This document shows, piece after piece, positions 6,521 to 16,162 of a DNA stretch of 64,000 nt. The notes beneath the pieces are model-generated. The model was not told the origin of the DNA, ran no database searches, and saw only the letters and a program-made list of their open reading frames with translations. Numbering within the stretch: the stretch's first letter is position 1; the number at the start of each line of letters is the position of its first letter. This stretch comes from Desulforhopalus vacuolatus (lineage in GTDB: Bacteria; Desulfobacterota; Desulfobulbia; Desulfobulbales; Desulfocapsaceae). The position numbers were made by a program, and so were the translations under genes. The DNA lies in assembly GCF_016918505.1 (NCBI RefSeq), contig NZ_JAFFPZ010000014.1:1-64000 (forward strand). Direction: 5' to 3'.

Positions 6521-8369
6521 TTTTCTCCTGCAGCTCTTACTTTTCTGTACCGCTGCTATTGTTGCGGTGCCGCTGGCGCGAAAATTTGGTCTCAGCTCGG
6601 TACTCGGTTATCTCCTCGCAGGTATCGTCATTGGCCCCTTTGGCCTGTCGCTGATCGGCGATGTAGAGAGCGTGATGCACTTTACCGAATTTGGTGTGGT
6701 AATGATGCTCTTTCTCATTGGGCTGGAGCTGAAACCGAGTCTGCTCTGGCGGATGCGCACTCCCATTCTTGGCATGGGTGGAGTGCAGGTGGTCGGGACA
6801 GCGCTTGTTATCTGCCTGATCGGCTCGTTCTTTGTTCCGTGGCAGACCTCCCTCGCGCTGGGACTTATCGTTTCGCTCTCCTCTACCGCCATTGTGTTGC
6901 AGACCATGCGGGAGAAAGGAACCATGGAGACCACTGCCGGGCGTGCCGTCTTCTCCATCCTGTTGTTTCAAGATCTCGCCGTTATCCCCATTCTCACTAT
7001 CCTGCCACTGCTGGCGCTCTCTCCGGCACAGGGCGGTTCCGGCGGGGAGGCCGCCCTGCTGGATATCTCCACCCTGCCGACCCTGTGGCGCGTTGCAGCT
7101 ACCCTTGGGGCAATCGGATCTATTTTTGTCGGCGGGAAATATCTCGCCCGGCCGATTTTCAGAATCATTGCAGCTACGCGGGTTCGTGAGATCTTCATTG
7201 CCGTGGCCCTGGCGATAGTGGTGGGAATTTCCCTGTTGATGACGGTTGTAGGACTCAGCCCGGCGCTCGGAGCATTCCTCGCCGGGCTGGTGCTCGCCGA
7301 CAGCGAATATCGCTATGAGCTGGAGAGTGACATTGATCCGTTCAAGGGACTGCTTCTCGGTGTCTTTTTCATCTCCATCGGTGCCAGTCTCGATTTTTTC
7401 TTTATCAGCCACCATCTGTTGTTGATCGCAGCTCTTGTCATCAGTCTGCTGCTCATTAAAGGGCTGATTCTTTATGGCATTGGTTTTCTTTTCCGCACCC
7501 CGGGAGAGGGACGCTGCTACCTTGCGGCCGCGCTGGTCCAGGCCGGGGAATTTGCCTTTGTTCTCTTTGAATTTTCACGCAGCAACGGTGTGCTGACGGA
7601 TAACATAATTACTCCGTGCGTCTCGGCGGTTACCATCTCCATGTTCCTTGCACCCCTGTTCTTTATTCTACAGGAGCGGTTGACCGGTCGCAGCGGTAAT
7701 GAGGAGCAGCAGCGGGAGGCAGACTCTATCAAAAAGAAGGGGGCGAGGGTCATTCTCTCCGGCTTCGGCAGGGTTGGTGCCGATGTGGGGCGTTTCCTCC
7801 TTTCCACGGGTATCCACCCGGTTATCGTTGATTCGGATTCCGGCAACGTTGCCACTCTGCGCCGCTTTGGCTTTGAAGTGTATTACGGCGATGTCGGCCG
7901 GCTTGAGCTTCTTGAGGCTGCCGGTGCTGCCGAGGCGGAACTGCTGGTGGTTACTGATCGTGATACCGAGAAGGCACAGGCGCTGATAACCCTCGCCCGG
8001 GAACACTTCCCGCAGTTGAAGATCGTTGCCAGCGCCAGCGACCGGAGCGCGACCTACGATCTGATGGATATCGGTGTCTCTGCCATCCGTCGTGAAACCT
8101 TTGGCGGTGCTGTCGAGCTGGGTCGCGAGGTGCTTGTCTGTCTTGGTTTTCGCCGCTATGAGGCGTATCGTCTGGCTCGCCTCTTCCGCCATCAGGCTGA
8201 GGCATTCCTGCCGAAACTCTATCACGCTCACCGCAGGCAGAGTGCGGCGGAGTATCAGCTTCTCTATCGGCGTCATACATCCCGAATGGCCGCATTGCTG
8301 CAGGCCGAAGGGGAGAATAACGTGGGGCTGAGCGAGAAGGCGTGGCTTGCATCACGCGGGGAGGATTGA
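6513..8369 (+). CDS. KefB/KefC-type monovalent cation:proton antiporter (first copy)
   Basis: The 618-residue protein has a hydrophobic CPA2 membrane domain of about 12-13 helices (residues 1-390). Signatures are SVLGYLLAGIVIGPFGL, LFLIGLELKP and GEFAFVLFEF. A cytosolic Rossmann RCK/TrkA-N domain follows from about residue 410 (RVILSGFGRVGADVGRFLLSTG). The family exports potassium in exchange for protons and protects against electrophiles under glutathione or nucleotide control. It overlaps the KefG-like gene by 8 bp and is followed directly by a paralogue, so the three form one operon. Confidence 0.9.
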   Translation: MDNFLLQLLLFCTAAIVAVPLARKFGLSSVLGYLLAGIVIGPFGLSLIGDVESVMHFTEFGVVMMLFLIGLELKPSLLWRMRTPILGMGGVQVVGTALVICLIGSFFVPWQTSLALGLIVSLSSTAIVLQTMREKGTMETTAGRAVFSILLFQDLAVIPILTILPLLALSPAQGGSGGEAALLDISTLPTLWRVAATLGAIGSIFVGGKYLARPIFRIIAATRVREIFIAVALAIVVGISLLMTVVGLSPALGAFLAGLVLADSEYRYELESDIDPFKGLLLGVFFISIGASLDFFFISHHLLLIAALVISLLLIKGLILYGIGFLFRTPGEGRCYLAAALVQAGEFAFVLFEFSRSNGVLTDNIITPCVSAVTISMFLAPLFFILQERLTGRSGNEEQQREADSIKKKGARVILSGFGRVGADVGRFLLSTGIHPVIVDSDSGNVATLRRFGFEVYYGDVGRLELLEAAGAAEAELLVVTDRDTEKAQALITLAREHFPQLKIVASASDRSATYDLMDIGVSAIRRETFGGAVELGREVLVCLGFRRYEAYRLARLFRHQAEAFLPKLYHAHRRQSAAEYQLLYRRHTSRMAALLQAEGENNVGLSEKAWLASRGED

Positions 8370-8370
8370 G

Positions 8371-10260
8371 ATGGAGCACTTTTTACTCCAGATTTTTGTT
8401 TTTTTCGTCGCTGCGGCGATTGCTGTGCCGGTGGCAAAGAAAACAGGTATCGGGTCCGTGCTTGGATATCTTGCCGCCGGGGTGGTTATCGGCCCCTTCG
8501 GGCTGTCGTTGATTGGTGATGTGGAAAGCGTGATGCATTTCACCGAGTTCGGTGTGGTGATGATGCTCTTTCTGATTGGTCTTGAGATGAAGCCTGCTGT
8601 ACTCTGGCAGATGCGTAACAGCATCCTTGGCCTTGGCGGCGGGCAGGTGGTGGTGACGACACTGCTTATCATGTTCGCCGGGGTCTGGTTTCTCCCCGGG
8701 CGGCAGGCGCTCGTCCTTGGACTGATCCTCTCGCTTTCCTCTACAGCAATCGTCCTGCAGCTGTTGAAGGACCGGGGTCGCAGCGACACCTCCGTCGGAC
8801 GGTCAATCTTTTCGGTGGTGCTCTTTCATGACCTTGCGATAGTACCAATCATGGCGCTGCTGCCGCTGCTCGCTACTGTCGGTGCCCATGAGAGTGTCCA
8901 GCATAAAGTACTGGCTGATATCAGCGGTTTCTCCGGAGGAGTTCGTTTTCTCCTTACCATGCTGGCCATCTCCGCTGTCTTTTTCATGGGGCGTTTCGTC
9001 ACGAAGCCGCTTTTTCGCGCCATTGCCCTGACAGGGATGCGGGAGCTCTTCGCCGCAGCCTCCCTTGCACTGGTGGTGGCGAGTTCGCTGCTGATGACAG
9101 TGGTCGGCCTGCCCGCTCCTCTTGGTACTTTTCTTGCGGGAGTGGTGCTGGCGGAGAGTGAATATCGCCACGAGCTGGAGAGTAATATTGAGCCCTTTAA
9201 AGGTCTGTTGCTCGGTATCTTCTTCATCTCTATCGGAGCCAGCCTGAACTTTGCACTGCTCAGAGAGCAGTGGTGGGTAGTCTGTCTGCTGGTGGCGGGG
9301 ATAGTGGTGTTCAAGTTCGTCGTCCTCTATCTGATCGCCGTTCTTTTCCGTCTCCCGGCGCATGAACGCGGCTATTTTTCCATCGTCCCCGCCCAGGGTG
9401 GTACCTTTGCCTTTATTCTGCTGCCCTTTGCGGTGCAGAGCGGCGCGTTACCGGCGGTGGTGGCCGAGCTGGTGCTCACTGCGGTGGTGATCACGATGTT
9501 CCTCACACCGTTGATGGCGACAGGCTGGGAGAAATTCATTGAGCGCAGGGTAGAATCGAAGAAGGGCGCTGACGATCTCTCGCCGCAGGGGCAGCGGGTG
9601 ATTATTGCCGGTTTTGGCCGCCTCGGCACAGACCTCGGCCGTCTGCTGATTTCGGTGGGGATCAAACCTGTCATCCTCGATCACGATCCCGTCGGCGTAG
9701 AGACGCTGCGCAACTTCGGCTTTAAGGTCTTTTACGGTGATGTAACCCGGCTTGATCTTCTTGAAGCAGCTGGTATTGCAGAGGCCAGTATGCTGATCGT
9801 CACCATAAGTAACGCTGAGAAGGCAAAAGAACTGGTGGAACTGGTGCAGAAACACTACCCGCATCTTGAAATCGCCATTGCGGTGGACGACTGGCGTGCT
9901 GTCTTTGAAATGAAAGATCTCGGGGTGTCGCTCATCCGTCGCGAGACCCGCGACTCCGCGCTTGATCTTGGCGTGGACTGCCTGAAACTGCTCGGTATGC
10001 ATTCCTACGAGGCCTTTCGCCTGCTGCGGATGTTCAAACACCAGGATCTCAGGGCAAGTGACGACCTCTATGAGGTCTGGCGGGAGAAGGGGGAAGAGAC
10101 CTTTATCTCTTCCTTCCGCGATTATAATAACAACCTCACCGCGCTGTTGCAGCGTGCCCAGACCACCAATATGGAAGAGGCTGGGAGAGGCTGGGCCTCA
10201 GATAAAATTATCAGGGCGACTGGTGGCCGTCCCGCCGATCCTCCGGAAGTCGGAGGATGA
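8371..10260 (+). CDS. KefB/KefC-type monovalent cation:proton antiporter (second, tandem copy)
   Basis: The 629-residue paralogue follows the first copy by 1 bp between stop and start and has the same order of a membrane domain and an RCK domain (RVIIAGFGRLGTDLGRLL). The N-terminal third is close to the first copy (VIGPFGLSLIGDVESVMHF is identical), while the region around residues 330-400 and the C-terminal tail differ. In place of GEFAFVLFEF it has GTFAFILLPF. GGGGAGG lies before the ATG at 8371; an earlier in-frame ATG at 8347 lies inside the previous gene. It arose by tandem duplication, and the two could form different or mixed transporters. Confidence 0.9.
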   Translation: MEHFLLQIFVFFVAAAIAVPVAKKTGIGSVLGYLAAGVVIGPFGLSLIGDVESVMHFTEFGVVMMLFLIGLEMKPAVLWQMRNSILGLGGGQVVVTTLLIMFAGVWFLPGRQALVLGLILSLSSTAIVLQLLKDRGRSDTSVGRSIFSVVLFHDLAIVPIMALLPLLATVGAHESVQHKVLADISGFSGGVRFLLTMLAISAVFFMGRFVTKPLFRAIALTGMRELFAAASLALVVASSLLMTVVGLPAPLGTFLAGVVLAESEYRHELESNIEPFKGLLLGIFFISIGASLNFALLREQWWVVCLLVAGIVVFKFVVLYLIAVLFRLPAHERGYFSIVPAQGGTFAFILLPFAVQSGALPAVVAELVLTAVVITMFLTPLMATGWEKFIERRVESKKGADDLSPQGQRVIIAGFGRLGTDLGRLLISVGIKPVILDHDPVGVETLRNFGFKVFYGDVTRLDLLEAAGIAEASMLIVTISNAEKAKELVELVQKHYPHLEIAIAVDDWRAVFEMKDLGVSLIRRETRDSALDLGVDCLKLLGMHSYEAFRLLRMFKHQDLRASDDLYEVWREKGEETFISSFRDYNNNLTALLQRAQTTNMEEAGRGWASDKIIRATGGRPADPPEVGG

Positions 10261-10380
10261 TAAGCGCCGGTCTTTCTTTTTCCTGTCGACGGTGTTCTGA
10301 ACTGGCGTTCCACGTGCAGGAAAAGTGAGTTGAGTACAGCAAAAAAAGTTTTCCCCGCAGTATAAAAAAGAGTGAAAAAA

Positions 10381-10413
10381 GGCTCTGGACATTTTATTGT
10401 CCGGAGCCTTTTT
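10381..10413 (+). terminator. Rho-independent terminator of the Kef operon
   Basis: GGCTCTGGACA at 10381-10391 and TGTCCGGAGCC at 10398-10408 form an 11-bp stem with one G-T pair and a 6-nt loop, followed by TTTTT. It ends the Kef operon. The A run in front of it would make it work for minus-strand transcripts too. Confidence 0.88.
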
Positions 10414-10552
10414 CCTGCTGCAGGCATGAAATAACGCCATGATGCGTCATGTTTCCTCTTATTCCATGCTTCTGAAAGTGAAAAGTTGTACTCTGTCTCC
10501 TCCTCCCGCAGGGAGGGCTCTGTCCTTTCAATCATTTCCCAGGTTTACTGTT

Positions 10553-11956
10553 ATGAAATTGCCCTTTTCAGGTTTAACTTCTCTGAGGCTTCCACTCCTT
10601 GCCCGGCATCGGACAGCCTTCAAGACCAACAGCGCCAATGCATGGATGATTTTGCTTGCTATCGGTATTGGCGCACTGACCGGGCTTGTCGGTGGTGCCT
10701 TTCGCCTGCTGCTTGTTGAGCTGGCGGATCTGCGGGATATTTTTTTCAATAACCCGAAAATCCTTGGTCCCTACGGTCTCTTCGTCGGAATTGGCATTGC
10801 CACTCTCTCCATATTCATTGGTCTTACGGCGGTGCGGAAACTGGCGAAGGAGGCTGGCGGCAGCGGGATTCAGGAGATTGAAGGCGGGCTGGACGGCCTG
10901 CGTCCCTTCCGCTGGAAGCGGGTCATCCCGGTGAAATTTTTTGCTTCCCTCTTCACCATTGGACCGGGGCTGCTTCTTGGCCGCGAAGGACCAACCGTGC
11001 AGCTCGGAGCCAATATTGGCAAGATGGTGAAGGATATCTTTCGTCAGCCGGAGCATCAAAACAACCCGCTGATTTCTACCGGGGCCGCCGCTGGACTGGC
11101 CGCCGCCTTTGATGCCCCGCTGGCGGGAATGCTGTTTGTTATTGAGGAGATGGAAGGCCACTTTCGTTTCAACTTTCTGTCTCTCTCCTGCGTCATGCTG
11201 GGGTCGGCGGTTGCCACCATTGTGGTCAGCATGATAACCCATACACGGGTGGTCATTCCCATGGCGGTCTATGACATGCCTTCCTTTGAGTCTATGTGGA
11301 TCTTTTTGATTTTCGGGCTCTTTGTTGGAGTTCTCGGGCTGGTTTTCAATACTTTACTGCTCTCCTGTCTTGATTTCTTCGGCCGTCTCAATCTGCCGCC
11401 GATTTTCCTCTCTTTCATGCTTGCCTGCATCGTTGTTCTGATCGGCAACCAGAATCTTGAGATGGTTGGTGCTGATTTTGGAATGATTGACCAATTATTT
11501 TCGGGAGATCATACCGTTACCACTCTTCTTATTCTTTTTGCAGTGCGAATGATACTGGGAATTATCTGCTACAGTACGGGGGTTCCGGGGGGGATCTTTG
11601 CACCGATGATTATTCTCGGTATTACCTTCGGCATGGCGTTCGGTATAGCGCTGCAGGAGTTTCTGCCAGGGCTCAATCTGCCGCCGGTGATTTTTGCCCT
11701 TGTGGGCATGGGCAGCTTTTTTTCCGCTGCCGTGCGTGCCCCTCTTACCGGAGTGCTGCTGGTCGTGGAGATGACTTCCAACTACGAGCTGATGCTGCCG
11801 CTTATACTGGCAGCGTCTGCCTCTGCGGTCTTGACCTCTTTTCTCGGAAACAAACCGATATACGCCTCACTGCTGGGCAGAACCCTTGCTGCGGCCAAAG
11901 AGGAAAAAAAACAGGAGCTGCTGAAGAAGAGGCAGAGTGAGGATGCAGAAGGGTGA
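10553..11956 (+). CDS. clcA: ClC-family chloride channel / H+:Cl- antiporter
   Basis: The 467-residue membrane protein carries the three ClC selectivity motifs: GGSGIQEIEG (variant of GSGIPE), GREGP with the gating glutamate, and GGIFAPM (GxFxP type). There is no cytosolic CBS pair, as in short bacterial ClcA. The ATG at 10553 (MKLPFSG) is chosen by family length; the frame is open from 10439 but that part does not look coding. It follows the Kef set and its terminator, so it has its own promoter. Both loci move ions across the inner membrane under stress. Confidence 0.88.
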   Translation: MKLPFSGLTSLRLPLLARHRTAFKTNSANAWMILLAIGIGALTGLVGGAFRLLLVELADLRDIFFNNPKILGPYGLFVGIGIATLSIFIGLTAVRKLAKEAGGSGIQEIEGGLDGLRPFRWKRVIPVKFFASLFTIGPGLLLGREGPTVQLGANIGKMVKDIFRQPEHQNNPLISTGAAAGLAAAFDAPLAGMLFVIEEMEGHFRFNFLSLSCVMLGSAVATIVVSMITHTRVVIPMAVYDMPSFESMWIFLIFGLFVGVLGLVFNTLLLSCLDFFGRLNLPPIFLSFMLACIVVLIGNQNLEMVGADFGMIDQLFSGDHTVTTLLILFAVRMILGIICYSTGVPGGIFAPMIILGITFGMAFGIALQEFLPGLNLPPVIFALVGMGSFFSAAVRAPLTGVLLVVEMTSNYELMLPLILAASASAVLTSFLGNKPIYASLLGRTLAAAKEEKKQELLKKRQSEDAEG

Positions 11957-11974
11957 GTTTCTCCGGGCGGTCTG

Positions 11975-12137
11975 ATACCATTCCTATTACGTTGTGATCC
12001 GTTTTGCATCCTGTTTATCCATTCGTGGTTACAAACGACAAAAGGAACCACGAATGGACACGGATAAACACGAAGTATTACTCATTCGTAATCGCCAGAA
12101 AAGATGTCCACGCAGTTGCGTTCTCTGTGATAAGTCA
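11975..12137 (+). mobile_element. MITE-like element family A, copy 4 (short, right end lost)
   Basis: It begins ATACCATTCCTATTACGTTG and includes the perfect inverted pair ATTCGTGGTT / AACCACGAAT (about 12021-12055). It ends after GATGTCCACGCAGTTGCG with TTCTCTGTGATAAG in place of the normal right terminus. The internal GxxExxY fragments seen in copies 5 and 6 are absent. The break point lies about 15 bp from the stop of the minus-strand yihY gene. Confidence 0.7.
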
Positions 12138-12151
12138 GGCGCATCTGTCGC

Positions 12152-13522
12152 TCAGTCAGCTGCGCTGCTCTCTTCAGCGGCGAGACGCGCCGCCGTGAGA
12201 ATGCGCCCGCTCTCGTGACCGCCGGGGGTGTTTGGGACGGTAGAACCGAGGATGAGGTCGACAACCTCACCACGATGAAATTTTTCGCGGGGAACGGCAG
12301 GCAGCAGCCGCTCGTCGGTGCTGGAGGGATGAAGCAGGCCGCTTTCAATCATCATTTCCACAGCTCTGCGGCTCAGAGACTCACTGCAGGAGAGGCTTTC
12401 CACGAGCTTTTCTGTCGAGACAGGTTTTTTTTCATCGAAATGCTGATAGATCTCTTCGAGAATATCGAAGGCGGCGGCAAGACTGACAGCTGGTTTACTG
12501 TCATCTTCAAGAAAAACCACAGTGTGCATGTTCTGCAGGGTCCAGGCGACCTGAGCCCCGAGCAGGATAAAGAGCCAGCCGAGGTAAATCCAGGCAAGAA
12601 AGAGCGGTGCCGAGGCGAAGGTTCCGTAGATGGCATTGTATTTTGCCACACCGACCTGCAGGGAAATATAGATGTTCTGCACGATAAACCAGAGGGTCGC
12701 GGCGAGGAGGGCGCCAAGCATTGCGGGAATACTTTTCACCTTCGTGCAGGGGAAAAAAATGTAGACGGCATAAAGTGAAATGGCGATGAAGAAGATGGGC
12801 AGCGCCTGGAAGAGCAGGGGTTGTAACCAGGCAAAGGGAAGAAATATGTTGAGTTTCTGTGCCAGTACCGGGTGTTTGAGAAAGGTGCTGGCGGCAAAGG
12901 CAATATTCACGGAAAGCGGAAAAAGGAAGAGCAGAGTTATGTAGTCCGACAGCTTGCGCAGCAGTGGACGTCCGTCCTTCACTTTCCAGATAATGTTCAA
13001 CGCTTTCTCCACGTGGCTGAGCATCAGCAGAACGGTGACGAGAATACCTGCGACCCCGAAACTGCCGAGAGTGGCAAAATTGGTGCGGTCCACATAGTTA
13101 AAAATCGTGTTGACCGCAGAGCGCATTGCTGAAGTCAGCGTTTTCTCGGAGGGGCTCTCTTCCCTCGCTGCATCGCTGATACCTGGAAGTGGTTCTTTCT
13201 TCCCTCTGACACCGAAGGTATGAGAATCAAATCCCTGGTAGTGCTCAATGTTGTCAATATAGGAGAAGGCTATTTTCTTCAGCTGGTCGCCGCCGCCGAG
13301 CCCCTTTACCACCGCTGTACTCATGGCAAGCATGGGAACGAGGGAGAGAAGCAGCGTGCAGGTCATCGCGCCGGAGCGCAGCGAGAGATTGTTGCGCAGA
13401 AATTGCTGCAGGGTGACAGCAATCAGGCTGCAGAGAAAATGCAGTTGTCGTTTCCATTGGGAGAGCCCGGCAGGGCTGGTGTCAATCCAGTGGATGAATT
13501 TTTCGACGAAGTTGGAGAGCAT
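12152..13522 (-). CDS. YihY/BrkB family inner membrane protein with C-terminal winged-helix-like part
   Basis: The 456-residue protein has about six membrane helices in the first 320 residues, with the family signature LSLRSGAMTCTLLLSLVPMLAM at residues 46-67 and AWIYLGWLFILLGAQVAW near the end of the membrane part. The last 110 residues form a soluble region (EEIYQHFDEKKPVSTEKLVESL...LHPSS) that looks like a winged helix, common in the delta-proteobacterial versions. The family was once called RNase BN by mistake; its transport or envelope role is unsettled. It lies 13 bp after the MoaE-like gene. Confidence 0.85.
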   Translation of the reverse strand: MLSNFVEKFIHWIDTSPAGLSQWKRQLHFLCSLIAVTLQQFLRNNLSLRSGAMTCTLLLSLVPMLAMSTAVVKGLGGGDQLKKIAFSYIDNIEHYQGFDSHTFGVRGKKEPLPGISDAAREESPSEKTLTSAMRSAVNTIFNYVDRTNFATLGSFGVAGILVTVLLMLSHVEKALNIIWKVKDGRPLLRKLSDYITLLFLFPLSVNIAFAASTFLKHPVLAQKLNIFLPFAWLQPLLFQALPIFFIAISLYAVYIFFPCTKVKSIPAMLGALLAATLWFIVQNIYISLQVGVAKYNAIYGTFASAPLFLAWIYLGWLFILLGAQVAWTLQNMHTVVFLEDDSKPAVSLAAAFDILEEIYQHFDEKKPVSTEKLVESLSCSESLSRRAVEMMIESGLLHPSSTDERLLPAVPREKFHRGEVVDLILGSTVPNTPGGHESGRILTAARLAAEESSAAD

Positions 13523-13535
13523 GGCGGCGGGCGGT

Positions 13536-13898
13536 TCAGACGAGAATCTCTTTCTTGCCTATTGCCTCTCCTTTGATTTTATCAAGAATTTCAGCAAGCA
13601 CAGCTTTTACATTCTCCCGGATATCTCCGGCAACGATGATGTAAAGCAGGTCGTCTCCGGGATGAAAGATCCCGGATTTCGCCTCAACGAGAATCTCCCA
13701 AATACCGGGTTTTGCCAGGTATTCCTGACGGAAGGCCTCTACCATCTTCTGGTCGGGGATGACTTCAAGAGATTGTACCGGGCTGTGTTCGTCACGCGAC
13801 CAGTTGCGTACAACCCCGTTGTGGATGAGAATCATGCCGACGTTGTCAGCGAAATCGGGGCGTTTTTTCAGTTCTGCAAGTTCTTTGTTAATATCCAT
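13536..13898 (-). CDS. MoaE-like protein (molybdopterin synthase catalytic subunit family)
   Basis: The 120-residue protein starts MDINKELAELKKRPDF at 13898. NVGMILIHNGVVRNWSRD at residues 19-36 and LEVIPDQKMVEAFRQEYLAKPGIWEI resemble the short delta-proteobacterial proteins annotated as MoaE. The later part, HPGDDLLYIIVAGDIRENVKAVL, fits the dimer and active-site region of that fold. It is shorter than E. coli MoaE (150 residues) and no moaD lies nearby, so it may be a paralogue with a different job. It is transcribed with the YihY gene. Confidence 0.6.
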   Translation of the reverse strand: MDINKELAELKKRPDFADNVGMILIHNGVVRNWSRDEHSPVQSLEVIPDQKMVEAFRQEYLAKPGIWEILVEAKSGIFHPGDDLLYIIVAGDIRENVKAVLAEILDKIKGEAIGKKEILV

Positions 13899-14000
13899 GA
13901 ATTCGCTCTGTGTTGTGTTGCCAGCAGATTTCACCGCAGCTGGATGCCAGGGGAATTCTGATGACTTTTATGCTGGTTTTACCGCAGTTTTTCATTGTTT

Positions 14001-15485
14001 TTATTTCGGCAGGTGTTTTTTTCCCCCCTCTAACACGGGGTACCCGTCAGGTCCTTTTTTCAGGGCTTTGTGTTTTGCTTGAAGCTTCTTCATCTGTTTT
14101 TTGTAGAGATGCCAGCGGCTGGTGGAACGAGTGTTGCTGTTGGGGAGAAGAAGCTGCTGGCCGATGTAGATCCTTCCTTTGCGGTTGAGGCGGTTTGTTC
14201 TTTTGAGCGCCTTGAGCGAAACCCCATATCGTTTTGCTATCTGTCCGGCACTCTGGCCTTTTTTTACCTCGTGATAGCGAACCTTTTTCTGCTTGTGAAA
14301 ATAGAGGATGTCAGGGAAGCTGACAATTTTTTTCTGCAGTCCCGGGATGTCCGGCAGGCGGAAGGTATAGCCCCTGGTGATCCATTTATCACCCTTGTAC
14401 GCTGCGGGGCGCAGGGCTGGATTGTATTCTTTAATTTGTTTCTCAGAAAGATTAAAATAACGTTTGAGATCATCAAGGCAGAGATAACCCTTGAGTTTAA
14501 AATTGAGGTCGGGGACAGGTTGTTTTCGCTTCAGCGTTCTCTCCAATTTTTTCCCGGCTTCTATTGCCGCGACAAATTCGGAGTAAAAATTGCGGGAGGC
14601 AAACTGGAAGCTGACGGTACTGTGTCGGCGGAACACTTCGGAATAGGAGTGGAACTCTTTGAACGCACGAATAGTTCCCGGCAGGCCATAGTTGTAGGAA
14701 GTGACGGCAAGCGGCCAGTGCTGGAGGTGTTTATAACTGCGGGCGAGATATTCGGCTGCGGCGCGGCTGGCGGTGATCGGATCAAGGCGCTCGTCAACGG
14801 CGGAGTCGATGATCAGGTAGCGGGTTCCGGTGGTTTTGGTAAACTGCCAGATGCCGGTTGCGCCAACTTTTGAGTAGGCACCGTTGTGATAAGAAGATTC
14901 CACCATTGGCAGATAGGCGAGGTCTTCCGGCAAATTATGTTCGTGAAATATCTTCTTGATACGGTCAATATATTTTCCAGAGCGGATGATACCACGACGA
15001 AAACGCCGTTGTTGACCACCCTGCAGTCGGACCAGCTCTGCGGCATGTTTCATTTGGCTGCGGGGATTTTTCCCGGGGAAGAGGGCGGCAATACGTTTTT
15101 CTTCTCTGGTTGTTGGTTTCTGCCTGGATAATTTTTTAAGAAGGGCCACATATTTTTTCTTTGCCTGTTCCTCGCGATAAATGTTTATTTTACGGGCACC
15201 GGGCAAACCGGCCTCAATGAGGGTGATAACCTCGTAGACGCGTGAGGGATTGCCAGCGTCATGAACCACGACTTCATTGTTCCTGCGTTTGAGGTAGATG
15301 TCTTCCCAAAAACGGACATTACCGAGAATGGCTTTATACACGGGAAAAGCAGGAATGAGGCTGACAGAAGGAGTTTCACCCTCTGCATCCCTGGCAAAAC
15401 TGGTACCATGGACAATGAGCAGAAGGAGAGAACATGCCAGGACGGCAAAACGCCCGAATTTTTTCTGCGAGACGGTCAAAAACAT
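14001..15485 (-). CDS. mltD: MltD-like membrane-bound lytic murein transglycosylase with LysM domain
   Basis: The 494-residue protein has an N-terminal hydrophobic export segment (residues 12-31) without a clear lipobox. The SLT domain begins near residue 185: LPEDLAYLPMVESSYHNGAYSKVGATGIWQF contains the catalytic glutamate (ES) and the GATGIWQF motif. A C-terminal LysM repeat at about residues 400-450 (YHEVKKGQSAGQIAKRYGV...IYIGQQLLLPN) binds peptidoglycan. The enzyme cuts glycan strands to 1,6-anhydro ends. A small hairpin GGGCAG-TTCT-CTGCCC lies just upstream of the start. Confidence 0.88.
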   Translation of the reverse strand: MFLTVSQKKFGRFAVLACSLLLLIVHGTSFARDAEGETPSVSLIPAFPVYKAILGNVRFWEDIYLKRRNNEVVVHDAGNPSRVYEVITLIEAGLPGARKINIYREEQAKKKYVALLKKLSRQKPTTREEKRIAALFPGKNPRSQMKHAAELVRLQGGQQRRFRRGIIRSGKYIDRIKKIFHEHNLPEDLAYLPMVESSYHNGAYSKVGATGIWQFTKTTGTRYLIIDSAVDERLDPITASRAAAEYLARSYKHLQHWPLAVTSYNYGLPGTIRAFKEFHSYSEVFRRHSTVSFQFASRNFYSEFVAAIEAGKKLERTLKRKQPVPDLNFKLKGYLCLDDLKRYFNLSEKQIKEYNPALRPAAYKGDKWITRGYTFRLPDIPGLQKKIVSFPDILYFHKQKKVRYHEVKKGQSAGQIAKRYGVSLKALKRTNRLNRKGRIYIGQQLLLPNSNTRSTSRWHLYKKQMKKLQAKHKALKKGPDGYPVLEGGKKHLPK

Positions 15486-15518
15486 GATTCATCCGGGCAG
15501 TTCTCTGCCCTCACATTA

Positions 15519-15659
15519 GGGTTCCTTGAAGAATCTTGTATTTCGTTCATATTCAAGGCACAGGAGAAAATTTACCGGAGCTATATGTTTGATATTGCGA
15601 GGATAAATTTTTGACTGTAACGAAGAAGATGGGCGAAAGACTGATTATTCAAAGTTCCC
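15519..15659 (+). mobile_element. MITE-like element family B, full copy 1
   Basis: It begins GGGTTCCTTGAAGAATC and ends with GATTATTCAAAGTTCCC. Shared internal blocks are ATTTCGTTCATATTC, GAGGATAAATTTTTGAC and TGTAACGAAGAAGATGGG. The right end lies 17 bp before the Nudix start codon, so the element forms most of that gene's leader. Confidence 0.78.
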
Positions 15660-15676
15660 ATTATTGGAAAGGAAAT

Positions 15677-16162
15677 ATGTATACACCAATACTGGCGACA
15701 CTGGGTTATATCCTGTCGCCTGACAGCAGACAAGTGCTGATGATACACCGAAACAAGCGGAAAGACGATCAGCATCTCGGCAAATATAACGGACTTGGAG
15801 GAAAAATGAAGCCCGGAGAAGATATCTTCACCTGTTTGACGAGAGAAATCAAGGAAGAAGCTCAAATTACATGTGAAGAGTGTGAACTGCGGGGAACCAT
15901 TAACTGGACAGGTTTCGGTCCTGACGGGGAAGACTGGTTCGGCTTCATTTATCTTATCCGCAGTTTTACGGGAACCCCCCTGCACGGTAACGAGGAGGGT
16001 GATCTCTCCTGGGTGGATGTAGATAAAATCATGGATTTGCCCCTCTGGGAAGGAGACCGTTACTTTCTGCCCCTTGTTTTTGATGCTGACCCCAGAGTTT
16101 TTCATGGATATATGCCCTATGACAACGCCCGGCCGCTGTCGTGGAGTTATGAACGGCACTGA
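15677..16162 (+). CDS. MutT-type Nudix hydrolase (8-oxo-dGTP diphosphatase-like)
   Basis: The 161-residue protein has the Nudix box at residues 41-63 (GGKMKPGED...LTREIKEEAQI). The GKYNGLGGKMKPGE stretch resembles the MTH1/MutT group, which cleans the nucleotide pool of oxidised purines. C-terminal sequence LPLWEGDRYFLPLVF also fits MTH1-like proteins. The ATG at 15677 has GGAAAGGA directly upstream; the open frame from 15611 lies largely in the repeat. The exact substrate is inferred. Confidence 0.85.
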   Translation: MYTPILATLGYILSPDSRQVLMIHRNKRKDDQHLGKYNGLGGKMKPGEDIFTCLTREIKEEAQITCEECELRGTINWTGFGPDGEDWFGFIYLIRSFTGTPLHGNEEGDLSWVDVDKIMDLPLWEGDRYFLPLVFDADPRVFHGYMPYDNARPLSWSYERH

